DNA of 64,000 bases from Iris pallida (Eukaryota; Streptophyta; Magnoliopsida; Asparagales; Iridaceae), in assembly GCA_029216955.1 (NCBI GenBank), contig JANAVB010015600.1, positions 36,826,153-36,890,152 on the forward strand, in the 5' to 3' direction. Position 1 is the stretch's first letter, and every line of letters starts with the position of its first letter. A program made the position numbers and the translations under genes. The notes under the pieces are model-generated. The model was not told the origin of the DNA and made no database searches. It worked only from the letters and a program-made list of their open reading frames with translations. This document shows positions 26,865 to 37,814 of this stretch, in pieces.

Positions 26865-27318
26865 TTGGGATATTTGCGTGTAACACTTTTGTTAAGTCCC
26901 TTACTTGATTCAATAATGTTTTCTTCCCTTGTCCTGTAAACTTGGTCTCTCTTGACGAATCATGTTAATCTTTTGTGCTTCATGTTATTATTTGATTTGA
27001 TTTTATTTTATTGTTATTTTTTTGCTATTATTAAGGATATTATCGTGTTCTTGTCTCGGTGTGTTGCATAACAAAGAAATAATGCTTTCTGTGTGCTTGA
27101 GATAAGGTAGAGACACCCCGTTGCTGCTACAAATCAAAGGAAGTTTGTCTTGTGGCGAGAGAGAGACGAGAGGTTCTGGGAAACAAGATGAGAACGCAGC
27201 ACTGGTGCTGCAATTTATTGACCTTTGTCGCTTGCTTACAAGAATATATTTTCCTATAGTGGTGTTGATTTTAAAAACTGTGTGCATAGCTGTTCTGGAA
27301 AGCTATTTCTTTTGGGAG
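26865..27318. other. flanking sequence, no gene recognised
   Basis: Sequence to the right of the copia insertion. AT-rich with one GC-richer patch at 27100-27210; only short ORFs without recognisable domains. Confidence 0.5.
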
Positions 27319-27460
27319 TAATGCTACAGTTACAACCAAATGTTTACAACCTTCTTACAACGTTCACCCATTGCTGACATGTGGGTCATGGTCCACATGT
27401 CAGCACATGGATGAGTGGTTGTAAAAGAGTTGTAAGAATTTGGTAGTAGACTTAGCATTA
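27319..27460. mobile_element. 142-base foldback MITE
   Basis: Almost the whole segment is an inverted repeat: TAATGCTACAGTTACAACC at the left and its inverted relative ending CTTAGCATTA at the right, with a palindromic centre around CATGTGGGTCATGGTCCACATG at 27378-27399. There is no coding capacity. The terminal TA may be the duplication (mariner/Stowaway-like), but the ends are themselves palindromic so this cannot be decided here. Confidence 0.7.
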
Positions 27461-27849
27461 TTGTTCTTTTGGATTTAGCTCGGGAATAGTCTGTCAGGGA
27501 CACCCCGACAACGACCGGTCAGACCCATGGAACAATCATTTGCCTTTTATATTGTAACTTTGTATTCTTGATGTGAGACTGGGTGGGTTTTTTGTTTTTT
27601 TATGTCTATAATTTTTCAGTCCATGATGATATTGGATGACTGTGAATTGTTTTTTTATAGAGCATGTGATACACACTAGTCAAATGTGAAAATAATTTTT
27701 TTTTGGATTAATATACATATTTTTAGAAATTTTTATTTATTTAATTGATTGTGAAATGAAAAGATATATGGACTTATTATACTTATATTTGTATGATTAT
27801 CCTAGGTTTATTTATCACAAAAATGTAACTTTAATTTTAATCATCTTTC
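27461..27849. other. no gene seen
   Basis: AT-rich sequence with short T-runs and no ORF of note between the MITE and the copia relic. Confidence 0.5.
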
Positions 27850-28320
27850 TAAAGTGCATTTTTGTAACGACTCCAAGCTGAAAAAGCACGAATGGTCCCT
27901 TCGAAAACAACTTTGTGAATATATCTACAACATTGTCCTTGTTCTACACCTCCAAAACTTCAATAGTGCCTTCAAGCACTTTCTCTCGAATAAAATGATG
28001 TTCGATTTTAAAATGTTTCATCATCGCATGACAAATTGGATTTGTAGCTAGCTTCACGGCACTTCGATTGTCAATATGAATAATAATTGATTTTTCAATT
28101 GGAAGGTAAACATCCTTTAACCAATAGCCTTAGCCATATTCATTCTTGTGTCGCAAGAGAAGAAGCATTGTTCTCTGCTGCGACAGTAGAAAAAAACATC
28201 GAGTCTTGCTTTTGCTTATACCAAGAAACTTCGATTATGACGCACAAAAATACATTATCCGAAATGGATCTCCAATCCTCTAAAGGACCTACCAAGTCCA
28301 CATTGGTATAATCATGCAAG
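27850..28320 (-). pseudogene. decayed copia RNase H / pol 3' end
   Basis: On the minus strand, broken frames give a copia RNase H pattern: DYTNVDLVGPLEDWRS, an altered STTEAEY-type stretch (FFSTVAAENN), HIDNRSAVKLATNP, KHFKIEHHFIREKVLEG and DNVVDIFTK. Many stops and shifts are present. It is a small relic of an old minus-strand element unrelated to the neighbouring complete copia. Confidence 0.75.
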
Positions 28321-28735
28321 GAAATCTTGCACCCTTCTTATAAAGAAAAACCACCAATCATGAGTGAAATGCACAAGTTTAAACACCAAACTCGTGCTTG
28401 AACTTGATGTTAGTATTTGGCTCATATTTAGTAATTCTAATAATAATAGAATTGGAGTAAATTTCTAGTCCTACCTAAACAATGAGTTTTTCATGTTATG
28501 TCTACGTCGGATTGAATTTCAATAAGTTCACGTTGGTATAATCATGCAAGAAAAATCTTGCACCCTCCTTGTAAAGAAACCCCCAATCATAAGTGGAATG
28601 TACAAGTCTGAAAACCAAACTCGTGTGTTCGAACTTGATGTTAGGATTTTGCTCATATTTAGTAATTATAATAATAATAATATGATTGGAGTAAATTTCT
28701 AGTTCTATCTAGATAATGAGTTTTTTATGTCATGC
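28308..28735. repeat. tandem duplication of a ~228-base unit
   Basis: The unit starting GGTATAATCATGCAAG at about 28308 recurs at about 28536 with the same internal landmarks (CTTGCACCCT, CCAAACTCGTG, GAACTTGATGTTAG, ATATTTAGTAATT, ATAATGAG-like end). The copies are roughly 85-90 percent alike by eye. The block lies between the copia RNase H relic and a possible old LTR. Confidence 0.75.
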
Positions 28736-29206
28736 CGACAATGGACACATGACATGCTAGCAATATAAAGGAGCCTAAGGTTCTTTCTGTAGAAAATTTA
28801 TTGTGCTCAAGAAAAGGTGTTGGGTAGCCACTAATAGGTTGAGAAAAAAAAAGAGGAAATAAATAGAGAGATTGAAGAAGAGAAATTGGATTTCTCATAT
28901 CTTCTTGGGTGTAACTTTTGAAGATTTTTTGGGTTCGTTTTGTGTACTTCTGGTAGTTGGGGTTGCAAAGTTGTAGCAATCTTGTAAAGCTTTGTAACCT
29001 TATAAGTAGTGAACACGCTCTTCTGGTCATTTTTAAATCGGTTTTCACTAAATGGGTTGAGGTTGGACACATTACCAACTCCTAGTAAAACTTGGGGAAG
29101 AAACCCTTGGCAAGCAAACCAATCTGTTCTAATTTTAGTTTCTAACTCAACTAGGCTCGTATTATTCCTTCCATTTATTTGATGGGAGTTGAGAGACAAT
29201 GGGCCC
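28736..29206 (-). repeat. possible old LTR remnant
   Basis: On the minus strand the segment starts TGTTGGGCCCATTG (from 29206) and has a TATA-like CTCCTTTATATTGC near 28765. With the copia RNase H relic on the same strand just beyond, it may be the LTR of that old element after internal deletion. There is no matching second LTR, so this is tentative. The ORFs here have no domains. Confidence 0.35.
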
Positions 29207-29602
29207 AACAGACATGCAATACAACGTACATAAAGTCTCGTGGGTATCCCCGGGCATCTAAAAGAAAAACACTAAACTAAACTTAACTAGGCTCGCTTCC
29301 AGCTTTAATTCTTCACTGACTGGTGTGGTGTTCCTTAAAATTTGACAAATATGTATTTCATACTTGGCGAGTCCTCCAATACACATAGGTTACCTTTCCA
29401 ATTACTCTAAGTTTGCAACAATTTATTTATTTGGCGATTTGCAATTTCATACATTAGTTACCAAACGTAGATGTCCAGAGAGAGATAAACCAGAACATTA
29501 ATTGGATCCAACAAAATACATACATGAAAATGTTGCAGCAATTCATGAGCAGGTAGGTTATCATGCCGCTATAGAATGATGCATCGTACGATGACCTCCG
29601 AA
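29207..29602 (-). other. 3' flank / likely 3' UTR of the F-box gene
   Basis: No ORF. On the minus strand AATAAATAAAT at about 29420-29430, roughly 180 bases after the stop, could serve as a polyadenylation signal. Confidence 0.45.
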
Positions 29603-31298
29603 TTAAAGAAGACATCGCCGACCCATACGATAATCTTCACGGTCGTGGAAGAACCTGCAGGAGGCGACGCAATCGTCGCTGTCAGAGTCGGAGTCATTCG
29701 TTAGCTTCGATCCCTCGTGATTGAAGACTCCGATACGAGCAGCCGCCTCCCGAACCTCCCCATCAGCTTCGAAGCCTACGCAGTGCTTGACAGTCAGTAC
29801 CTCGATCTCCTTACACCCGTTCATCATCAGCAGCAACGTTCCTTTGGAAATGTATGAGTTGCTGAGGTTTAGGTACTTCAGGTTAGGGAGATGATTCACT
29901 ATAGCCATTGCGTCTTTCATTCTGAGACCCGCCATCTTGAGACCACTGAAGTTTCTACAATGGAGGTTGATCTCCGACGCAAGCTCCGGGAAGGTGGAAG
30001 GGTTTGCTGCCATCTCGAGATGTTCCAGTTCCGTCCATTTTCCTGCTAGTTCTGAAATGTGATCACGATCTTCCAAGCCCATGCTACCCAGAACAAGGAT
30101 GTTCAATCTTGGACATCTGCTTAGAAAGAACACAAGTGTATCTTCTCATTTCACATGGGTTGTGTAACTGATAGAGATGGATGAAAGAAAAATTCAAGAA
30201 CATAAATCTAGATGACACACAATTTTTTGGAGATTTTTAAACACCAGACCCTCCCTTGCGAAGATAAATGTGGATCCTCCTCCTTTTCTACAAGGGATTC
30301 AATAGGATAATTGTGGATTTATCCAACCAGCCAACATGCAAAGCATCTAAATATTTTATGGTGTTGGTTGATGCATCCACTCGCCGGTCACATGTATGCT
30401 TTTTGTCCATTTGAAATGTTGAATTTGCTAAACTTCTAGCACATACGATTTAGTTGCAGGCCTATTAAGCCAATGGCTGTTATAAATAACATTGTGTAGA
30501 CCACTTAAAGGGGTTTAACCGCAGTGAATTCCTTCTTTTCTCTCTCAAATTTCTCAGTCAATATTTGATTACAACAGGGAAACAAAATTATGGTCTGATT
30601 CTGTCAATTAAGAACAATGGAAATATGAAAACAAAAAGTTGCAAAATTTACATCACCAAAGTGTTTGTTAATTGTCCTAGATGACTTCAGCATACTTATA
30701 ATTATATTTACTTTAATTATTTTATGTTAATTAGAAGTTTTTAATAAACATGGTCAATCATGAATTATATGATGTCTAGCTAACCATATATATCAACACT
30801 TGGCATCCAGTTTTCATGATAACATTATCAATAGTTCTAAACATTAACATTTAAATTACTTATAATCAAGAGCATGTTAATGGACGGGTCTTTAAATTTT
30901 GTAGAAATTTAATTCTAGAGTCTAGAGAAAGCAGGAAACAAAGATGTATGGAAATGGCAGTGACACATTTAAATTACTCACTCGTTAGACACAAAGACCA
31001 GGTCCTCCATGGAAGCTCGGAGGAACATAGGGAACCGGAGCTCGACTGCCAGCCCCCTACTGCGACGGACTGCAAACTTCAAGAAGGCCGAGAAGGACAG
31101 GCGCGAGAGGGGGTACTGCGCCGCAACCCTCTTGGCAAACCGGTGCCACGACATGATGTCCAGCTCTTGGAAGTCGAGGACTCTCCAGCAGAGCGTGTCG
31201 AGGGAGGCCTCGCGCCACGACTTGCACACGAGAGGCACGCTGAGGATCAACTCGTCCAGGCTCAGCTTCATGAATATGCACACAAGAAAGTCTTCCAT
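29603..31298 (-). CDS. F-box/LRR-repeat protein (host gene, two exons, 276 aa)
   Basis: Exon 1 is complement(30982..31298) and exon 2 complement(29603..30116). The intron of 865 bases has a strong donor (GA|GTGAGTAA) and acceptor (CTAAGCAG|A), and the join keeps the frame (FVSNE-CPRLNIL). Residues 1-45 are an F-box (MEDFLVCIFMKLSLDELI...PLVCKSWREASLDTLCW); residues about 105-235 form leucine-rich repeats (CPRLNILVLG, LPNLKYLNLSNS, CKEIEVLTVKHC); the tail is acidic (NDSDSDSDD). F-box proteins bind SKP1 and bring substrates to SCF ubiquitin ligases, with the LRRs as the usual substrate surface. The overall form resembles the small plant F-box/LRR group typified by At3g48880; this placement is from memory. 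No defect is seen in the frame. The start-codon region is duplicated upstream (see 31268-31430). Confidence 0.88.
30117..30981 (-). other. intron of the F-box/LRR gene
   Basis: GT...AG intron of 865 bases, AT-rich, with no ORF and no recognised insertion. Donor at 30981-30980 and acceptor at 30118-30117 on the minus strand. Confidence 0.85.
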
Positions 31299-31414
31299 CT
31301 CCTTCCATGCACCTCCGACACCTCCTCCCTTCCCTTCATTTTATATATATATATATATAATATGCACACAAGAAAGTCTTCCATCTCCTTCAACCTCCGA
31401 CACCTCCTCCCTTC

Positions 31415-31430
<16 letters not shown>
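31268..31430 (-). repeat. tandem duplication over the F-box start codon, with upstream overlapping ORF
   Basis: A block with ATATGCACACAAGAAAGTCT, TCCATCTCCTT and CCTCCGACACCTCCTCCCTTC occurs at 31273-31342 and again at 31360-31418, separated by TA repeats. Both copies hold an ATG with the same first codons (MEDFLVCI): the real one at 31298 and an upstream one at 31384. The upstream copy runs out of frame through the TA repeat and stops at 31268, inside the real coding region. Confidence 0.85.

Positions 31431-31470
<40 letters not shown>
31418..31470. repeat. (TA)n microsatellite upstream of the F-box gene
   Basis: About 26 TA units, with a smaller related run at 31344-31362. Both border the duplicated start region. 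Confidence 0.93.
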
Positions 31471-31472
<2 letters not shown>

Positions 31473-32249
31473 AAAAATGCTAACTGGCCCGCGGCCCCAC
31501 ACTGGGCCCATGTCCGAAAAATTCGGATCCCCTTCCAATTGGAGGCCGACACGTGGTACTGGCCAGGATCGCAGTCCATGTAGCATATCCCATATATGTA
31601 TATGTAATTCCGTGAACTGATAGCTACTGATACTGGATAGCAATGTCAAACACCTAATGTTTGCTTGAAACAATATAGGAACTATTGAAAACTACTTTAG
31701 CTTTCATTTGGATATAAGACTTTTTCTAGCTACTGACGCAAACATGATGGGGATAGCCAACATCCGATCACAAACTTGAAATCGGCAGCAGTAACGAACC
31801 CACATTCTGGGAAGTTTCGGTTTTGAAGTGGGTCGCTTGTCCCTATCGACTTAACCTAACACGTCCAATTGAAGGAGAAAAAAATAAAAAGTTAAGCCAT
31901 AACATCTCAAATTAAAAAATTTAGACCTGTTTTTTATTTTTGATCTTATTTTTTTTTTTTTTGTTATATTCCGAACTCTCGAGTACCAGAGCAACAACCA
32001 ACCCAAGATAAAAAAAAAAGGAGAGTATAATGGAAAAACAATAAAAAAGTAAAAATAAAAAATTCGGGATTTAAATTTTCCAATTGAAGATATCAGATCT
32101 TAAATTTTAAGCAGATATAAAATCCCTAATGAGCCCTTAATTATTAATTGCCTTGGCTAGCAAGTTTGGGAGAAGGCAAAGCAAGGTTACGACGAGGAGC
32201 AACATAGGCCCAAGAAGTGCAATTATTGTACTTCTTGGGAAGTTTAGAC

Positions 32250-32261
<12 letters not shown>

Positions 32262-32296
<35 letters not shown>

Positions 32297-32301
32297 GAGA
32301 G
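32262..32301. repeat. (GA)n microsatellite
   Basis: About twenty GA dinucleotides with one GG interruption. Confidence 0.93.
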
Positions 32302-32409
32302 ATAGTGCTCAAAGAAGCACTGACAGAGAATAGGAGAAAAGAGTGTACTCAGTTATGGGTAAAAAAATATTAGTATATATAGATTGAGGGTAATTTGATA
32401 AATTAGTAA

Positions 32410-32575
32410 ATCTAAATCGGTTTTTGGTTCGGTTCGGTTATTTCGATTAAGAACCGAAAAACTGAACCGTTATTTCAAATTTCTAAACCGAAAATCGAAC
32501 CGATAACCGAAAAACGGAACTGTTTGTCATATTTTGGTTCGGTTTGGTTCAATTTTTGGTTTTCAACCGTTATAT
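32410..32575. repeat. GGTTCGGTT / AACCGAAAA low-complexity repeat
   Basis: Repeated GGTTCGGTTCGG and its inverted form AACCGAAAAACGG make a region able to fold on itself. No ORF and no terminal structure that would define an element. Confidence 0.7.
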
Positions 32576-32721
32576 GCTCAACCTAGTTGCAATAAGGCTA
32601 TATTGTGACTATAATGATATATAGTCACAATGCGGAAATGCGTGGTATGTGGCGCATTTGGATTTTGTGGGACACACGAGTATAGACTGGTAAGGTAAGT
32701 CTCTTAACTGAACAACTAATA

Positions 32722-33474
32722 GTGATGGACTTCATTAGCAAAGGTGGCTTCAAGGTTACTATTGGAGCTGTTTATGGCCATAATGATCGCAGACAATGCT
32801 TCAAATTGTGGAAGGATATTATCAAGATAGCGGCGACTAATGCTGGCCGCCTACCACTAATTTTGTATGGCGACTTCAATGCGATGTTAGCTGAAGATGA
32901 GAAGATCGGAGGACGATAACTGCCTCCTACTATCTTGGTGGATTTCCCAGACTGCTTACTTAGCCCAGGATTGTCCTGCATGGCTAGAGCATGTCAGTTA
33001 TGATCTCGGAGCAACAACTCTTCCCACAATAGAATCGTCTGTCAACTAGATAGAGCCCTGTGTAATAGCAAGTGGATAGAGGCATTCCCGTCTAGCCGGG
33101 CGGAGGGCCTACACTGTGGTACAAGCGATCATACGCCAATACTGATCCGCATGGTAGCCGAGGGTACCCCACGCAGGCGTCCGGTCAGGTTTAACAACTC
33201 TTGGCCGCTTATTGAGGGGTACCCAGAGGTGGTGGATAGCGGCCTCAACTGTCCCTTGGATGGAAAAGCGCAATTTTGTTTGGTTCAGAGGCTTAAAAGA
33301 ATCAAACGAGCGGTAAAAGTCTGGAACAAGACCCGCTCTGCTCCTAGCATCATGACCATCGAAAAAGAGTTGCAAGAAGTACTGGAGAAGATTCAAGCTT
33401 CCCCGTTAAACACTGAGCTCGTGGAAAAGGAGCTTACGCTAGCTCCAGGAGGTTCGAAAACTACGATTCCATGA
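32722..33474 (+). pseudogene. LINE ORF2 endonuclease and linker (broken)
   Basis: The 32722-32919 frame has the exonuclease-endonuclease-phosphatase landmarks AVYGHNDR and LILYGDFNAML. Further on, another frame reads RIVCQLDRALCN...WIEAFPSS and TSDHTPILI, the SDH catalytic motif of apurinic-type endonucleases, then RPVRFNNSWPL. These nick the target DNA in an intact LINE. At least two frameshifts separate the parts. Confidence 0.82.
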
Positions 33475-33622
33475 GGGAATCCAGCTACAGCAGAGGGCTA
33501 AATGCATTTGGCTCCAAGATGACGACCGTTGCTTTAAGTTCTTCCACACCATTGTCAGAGCACGCCAACACCGAAATACTCTTGGTCCCCTTATCCATGC
33601 CGAAGGAAAAGAGATTGTAGAG

Positions 33623-34930
33623 GTGCGTGAAATGGAGAATGAAGCTATCAAATACTATACATCCTTGTACAACCAGGCGGACTATAGGAAGGTTTTCCCT
33701 AACATTATATGCAAAAGGATAGTAACAGAGGGAGGAAATAATATTCTGAAGCGAGACGTATCCACGGAGGAAATTGAGAAGATCATCAAAGTGGCAGACC
33801 CTAATAAAGCACCTGGTCCAGATGGGTCCATCTCTACCTTCTATAAAACCCACTGGGGGCAATTGAAATTCCAAGTTCTCCAAGTGGTTCAAGATTTCTT
33901 CTCAACAGGCAGACTCCTGAAAGAGATTAATTACACCTTCCTGACTCTAAAAAGAGGGGGCTTACTGCATTGGGAGATTTTCGACCAATAGTCTGTTGTA
34001 TTTTTTTGTATAAAATTATTACATATCTTACGTGTTCTAGAATGCAGAAAATTATGCAGGGACTGATATCATCCAAACAATCAACCATTATCAAGGGTCG
34101 ATTTATCGCAGAGAATTGCCTCCTGGCACATGAATTGGTTCGGGAGTTTAACAGAGCAGGAGGGAGTAAAGGATGCATTAAGCTTGATCTTCGGAAAGCT
34201 TACGATATGGTGAATATGGAATTTGCATGTGAAGTTCTACTCAGCATGGGATTTAAGGGCTCCTGGGTTGAAAGAATCAGGGAATGTATAACTTCCCTGA
34301 AATTCTCTATTCTCATTAAAGGCCAGCCTCACAGTTTTTTTGGGAGCAATCGGGGCCTGCGGCCGGGAGGCCCACTATCTCCGTACTTATTCACTATTGT
34401 GATGGAGTACTACTCTTGTATGATGGATCTAGCAGTGCATCAAAACCAAATCACTCCACTATACCGTCGTGTCTCTCTTATAGTTTCTCATATGATCTAC
34501 GCAGATGATTTTCTAGTATTCATCGAGCCATCGGAAAGGAGCATGTCGCGCTTAATAGCTTGCTGGAAGAGTTTGGGTCTTTGTCGGGTCTACAGCTAAA
34601 TAGGGAGAAGTGCCAGGTATATTTCAATAAAGACTTCCCTGAGAAGGGGACATGGTCAAACAACTTTGCACGGGATACGGACTGCTAGGGACTGATACAG
34701 TATGTGCAAACAAGGTTAGAAGGGTGGCAATCCCAGTTACTATCATTCGGGGGAAGAATAGAGCTTGTCCGTCCTGTTATACCGGCTATTGCTGCATATT
34801 GGTTGCAGGATATTTACATCCCAGACAAGACAATCCAGAAAATTGAGAAGCTCTGTGCTAACTTTGTTTGGCGAGGTGGCTATTATTCAATAGCATGAGA
34901 GGAACTCTGTCAGGCTAAAGAAGAGGAAGG
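33623..34930 (+). pseudogene. LINE ORF2 reverse transcriptase (broken)
   Basis: Typical L1 RT motifs occur in several frames: PNKAPGPDG (33800s), DFRPIVCC, QSTIIKGRFIAENCLLAHELV, KLDLRKAYDMV (first catalytic Asp), GLRPGGPLSPYLF, and MIYADDFLVF (the YADD box, about 34495-34524). Then a downstream connection region (LEGWQSQLLSFGGRIELV) follows. A frameshift near 33960-33990 and others after 34599 inactivate it. Confidence 0.88.
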
Positions 34931-35236
34931 AGTTGGCTTGCGCTAATTAAAGGTGCTGCGAGAAGTTGCCCTACACAAGATGGCAGGGACACTCCTTGAG
35001 GGATAGTCCCTCCATGGGCGCGGTGGTCTCGAAGCAGGTATGTGAGAGCCAATAGTTTCTGGGTACAAAAATTTGGTAATAATTTTTCGGTCACATTCAA
35101 AAATATTTTACGACTGCGTCCTAAACTTAAATAGAAAATAAGATGAGTCATTCATGATGGAGGTACGACGAGTCTGTGGATGGATCCATAGCTAAATCAC
35201 CAAAGCCTACTTGATAGACTGGGTTGGCCAACCTTT

Positions 35237-35595
35237 TACTACAAAAATTCGTCCGATTAGCGACGTTCCAAAACGTCGCTAAACTCGGCCAAAATGTCGC
35301 TAAACTAAATTAGCGATGTTTAATAAACGACGGAAAAAAGCGTGTCGCTAATCGAGGAAACGTCGCAAAACGTCGCTAGGGCGACGTTAGTTAGCGACGT
35401 TTATAACGTCGCTAATTTGCGACGTTATTTGCAACGTTTTCAAGTGGTCGCAGATTAGCGACACATTAGCGACGTTCTTGCGACGATGTGGTGGCATCAG
35501 ATTGTTTGCCACATCAACAATTTAGCGATGTTTTTAGCGACCTTTATATGCTTCGCTAACTTTTAGCGACGAATATAAACGTCGCTAAATTGAAA
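35237..35595. repeat. A1 left subterminal motif array (AACGTCGCTAA)
   Basis: About 17 copies of GTCGC/GCGAC, mostly within AACGTCGCTAA or its inverse, in 360 bases. The arrangement closely matches the left end of A2 at 37815-38228. Confidence 0.9.
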
Positions 35596-35959
35596 AAAAA
35601 ATATAAAAAAAATCAAGAATGCAAATGTACAAACCAAAATACAGAATCTAATCCCTGGGTTCGCCGACCCCTTCGGTGGAACACTCAACACCGGTCCACA
35701 CAATACAATCCAGAATAGACCAAAAATAATTGGTCCTCTCCTCAAGCCTCTCGGAACATCACAATATGCATCACACATCACACAAACAAATATACATCAC
35801 AATATGCATCACACAGCAAGCTATACCAATATACTTCACACACAAGAAAACAAATATCCATCACAATATCCAAAAGGAGATATATCCATCAAAACAAATA
35901 GCCATCACAATATCCAGATGAGATATATCAATCAAAACAAATTCAGTCAATATATGTAT
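35596..35959. other. A1 left interior, A2-like 3' flank
   Basis: No gene. The stretch CCCTGGGTTCGCCGACCCC with GGTGGAACACTCAACACCGG (about 35655-35700) also occurs in A2 at about 38312-38360 and partly at 36690, so it derives from the shared 3' untranslated part. The rest is CATCACAATAT-type low complexity (35755-35920). Confidence 0.65.
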
Positions 35960-36233
35960 CTACTGTCGCCTATGCTGGGGCAGATAGAACTCCTTCAGCC
36001 AGCGCACATAAGTAGGATCCGCGGCAGCCAGATCAATATCCAGAGGAGATGGATGACTGGAACTCCCGGTGGAACTGTCCTGTGGTGTCACCTCCTCCTT
36101 CACAGCTCCCTCGGCTTTAGGAATTACTTCTGGAGCAGTTCTCTTGGTGGAACTGCCATATGGAACTGGAGCCACCTACTCTTTCACAGCCATCTGTGCC
36201 TCCCTCAAGCGGGATCCTCGGGTCTTAGGTGCC
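35960..36233 (-). pseudogene. small A1 ORF, left copy (unknown function)
   Basis: From an ATG at 36233 the minus-strand frame reads MAPKTRGSRLREAQ, meets TAG after AVKE, and continues in frame (VAPVPYGSSTKRTAPE...) to end DPTYVRWLKEFYLPQHRRQ. A second, related copy lies at 55232-55503 (MVPMTRGAARHLRE..., ending DPTYSRWLRERITERL). Both share a basic start, a Ser/Thr/Pro-rich middle, and a C-terminal DPTYxRWL motif, and both have a TAG at nearly the same place. I recognise no family. A third, CACTA-carried reading frame or a captured exon are both possible. Confidence 0.55.
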
Positions 36234-36307
36234 ATCTGTGAGAACGGGTGCCATCTCGTTTGAGTGCATTTTCGAAAGCAGATAAAATACAAAAAATTTA
36301 ATTTTTT

Positions 36308-36640
36308 GCCAAGTGTGAGAACGGATGGCTCAGAACACAACCCAAAATTCATTCTAGCATACATTAGTGTGAATCATCTATGTTCTGTACATATGGTGTA
36401 GTATATGTTCTTATCGTATCAAGTATCTAAAGAATGTAACAGAATCAAGATGAACTCACATAATGTAATACTAAGACATCATCTACTACTATATAAGATA
36501 TAGTGATAGGTTGTCATATCATCATTGCCGAGGGATGAGGGTCGAAGGACAGTCAACTTTATCTACGGCTACATAGCTTCTGCCTCACCTGTCGAATGGC
36601 TGCAGGGACTATGTCCTGATCACCATGTCGTACCGTAGAT
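36308..36640. repeat. A1 internal dispersed repeat, copy 1
   Basis: One of five related segments beginning near GGATGGCTCAGAACACAACC and running through TCATACATTAGT-, GTACATATGGTGTAGTATATG-like and GCCGAGGGATGAGGGTCGAAGG-type landmarks. Copies: here, 36758-37033, 37220-37442, 54797-55115, 55628-56008. Confidence 0.85.
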
Positions 36641-36757
36641 TAATGCAAATGGAGCTTGAGCCAAAATACAGAATTCAAAATACATAATCCAATCCCTGGG
36701 TTCGCCGAAACTACAAAAACAAAGATTGACACACAGTACAAATTTATATGTGTTTTA

Positions 36758-37033
36758 AGTGTGAGAATGGATGGCTCAGAACACAACCCAAAATTCATTC
36801 TATCATACATTAGTTTGAATCATCTATGTTCTGTATATATGGTGTAGTATACGTTCTTATCGAATATAGTATCTAGTATCTGAAGAATGTAACAGAATCA
36901 AGATGAACTCACATAATGTAATACTAAAACATCATCTACTACTATATAAGATATAGTGATAGGTTGTCGTATCATCATTGCCGAGGGATGAGGGTCGAAG
37001 GACAGTCAACTTCATCGGCTACATAGTTACATG
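36758..37033. repeat. A1 internal dispersed repeat, copy 2
   Basis: Same landmarks as copy 1. It ends abruptly where an inverted fragment of an A-type right terminus begins (37030). Confidence 0.85.
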
Positions 37034-37200
37034 AGCTAGTCGTCGCGAAACGTCGCTAATAGCGACTAATTTAGCGACGTTAGTATGAACGTCGCTAAAT
37101 TCTAATTATATTTCCCCCACCAATTCATTTCCCCCATTTTACTCTCTTACTCTCTCTCCTCCCCCTTCCGGCGCTCTCACTCTCTCCGGCGCTCTCACAG
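37030..37200 (-). repeat. inverted fragment of an A-type CACTA right end
   Basis: Reads as the reverse complement of the A2 region around 54385-54600: GAGCTAGTCGTCGCGAAACG, AGCGACGTT motifs, then ATTTCCCCC and CTCTCTCC GGCGCTCTCAC. The terminal GTAGTG itself is missing. It is evidence of internal rearrangement in A1. Confidence 0.8.
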
Positions 37201-37219
37201 TACTAATTCATATATGTTT

Positions 37220-37442
37220 TAAGTGTGAGAAGGATGGCTCAAAACACAACCCAAAATTCATGCAAGCATACATTAGTATGGATCATTATGTTCTGTACAT
37301 ATGGTGTAGTATATGTTCTTATCGAATCTAGTATCTGAAGGATATAACAGAATCAAGATGAACCCACGTAATGTAATACTAAGACATCATCTACTACAAT
37401 AACAGAATCAAGATAGGTTGTCGTATCATCATTGCCAAGGGT
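37220..37442. repeat. A1 internal dispersed repeat, copy 3 (truncated)
   Basis: Shorter copy of the GGATGGCTCA repeat. It breaks off after TTGCCAAGGGT, just before the foldback at 37462. Confidence 0.82.
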
Positions 37443-37461
37443 GGGAGGTTAATTGGAGGAA

Positions 37462-37802
37462 GTTACTGCAGAAAGTGAAGACCGACATGAACTGACGCAC
37501 GAAAATGAGGACTCTAAGCTGAAACAAGAAAAATTGTGCTTTGGAAAAAAGAACTCTTGTAAACTTTTTGTTCACAAAACAAGCTATAATTAAAGAATAC
37601 AGAACAAGTATCGAGTTTGTAACTCAAGTATAGATCTTACAAGAGTTATAAACTTGATACTTGTTCTGTATTCATTATATCTTGCTTTGTGAACAAAGAG
37701 CTTACAAGAGTAGAATATCCAAAACACAACTTTACTTGTTACAGCTTTGATCTCCTCCTTTTCGTGCGTCAGTTCATTTCAGTCTGTACTTTCTGCAGTA
37801 AC
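37462..37802. mobile_element. 341-base foldback (long inverted repeat)
   Basis: Arms of about 165 bases face each other: GTTACTGCAGAAAGT...GAACTGACGCACGAAAA at the left and TTTTCGTGCGTCAGTTCAT...ACTTTCTGCAGTAAC at the right. They pair at roughly 80-85 percent by eye with only about 15 bases of loop near 37630. No coding sequence and no clear flanking duplication. It may be a MITE of unknown superfamily or an inverted duplication. Confidence 0.8.
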
Positions 37803-37814
37803 GACCACAAGTTT

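Larger units (their letters stand above)
31471..32700. other. upstream region of the F-box gene / LINE flank, no gene
   Basis: No coding signal. It contains a GA microsatellite (32262-32301), poly-T near 31950, and at 32410-32575 a low-complexity stretch of GGTTCGGTT/AACCGAAAA units in both orientations, a pattern frequent in plant intergenic DNA. Confidence 0.55.

Noticed and set aside
28725..29208. Two overlapping minus-strand ORFs of 117 and 125 codons
   Set aside because: No domain, overlapping frames, and they lie in a probable LTR remnant.
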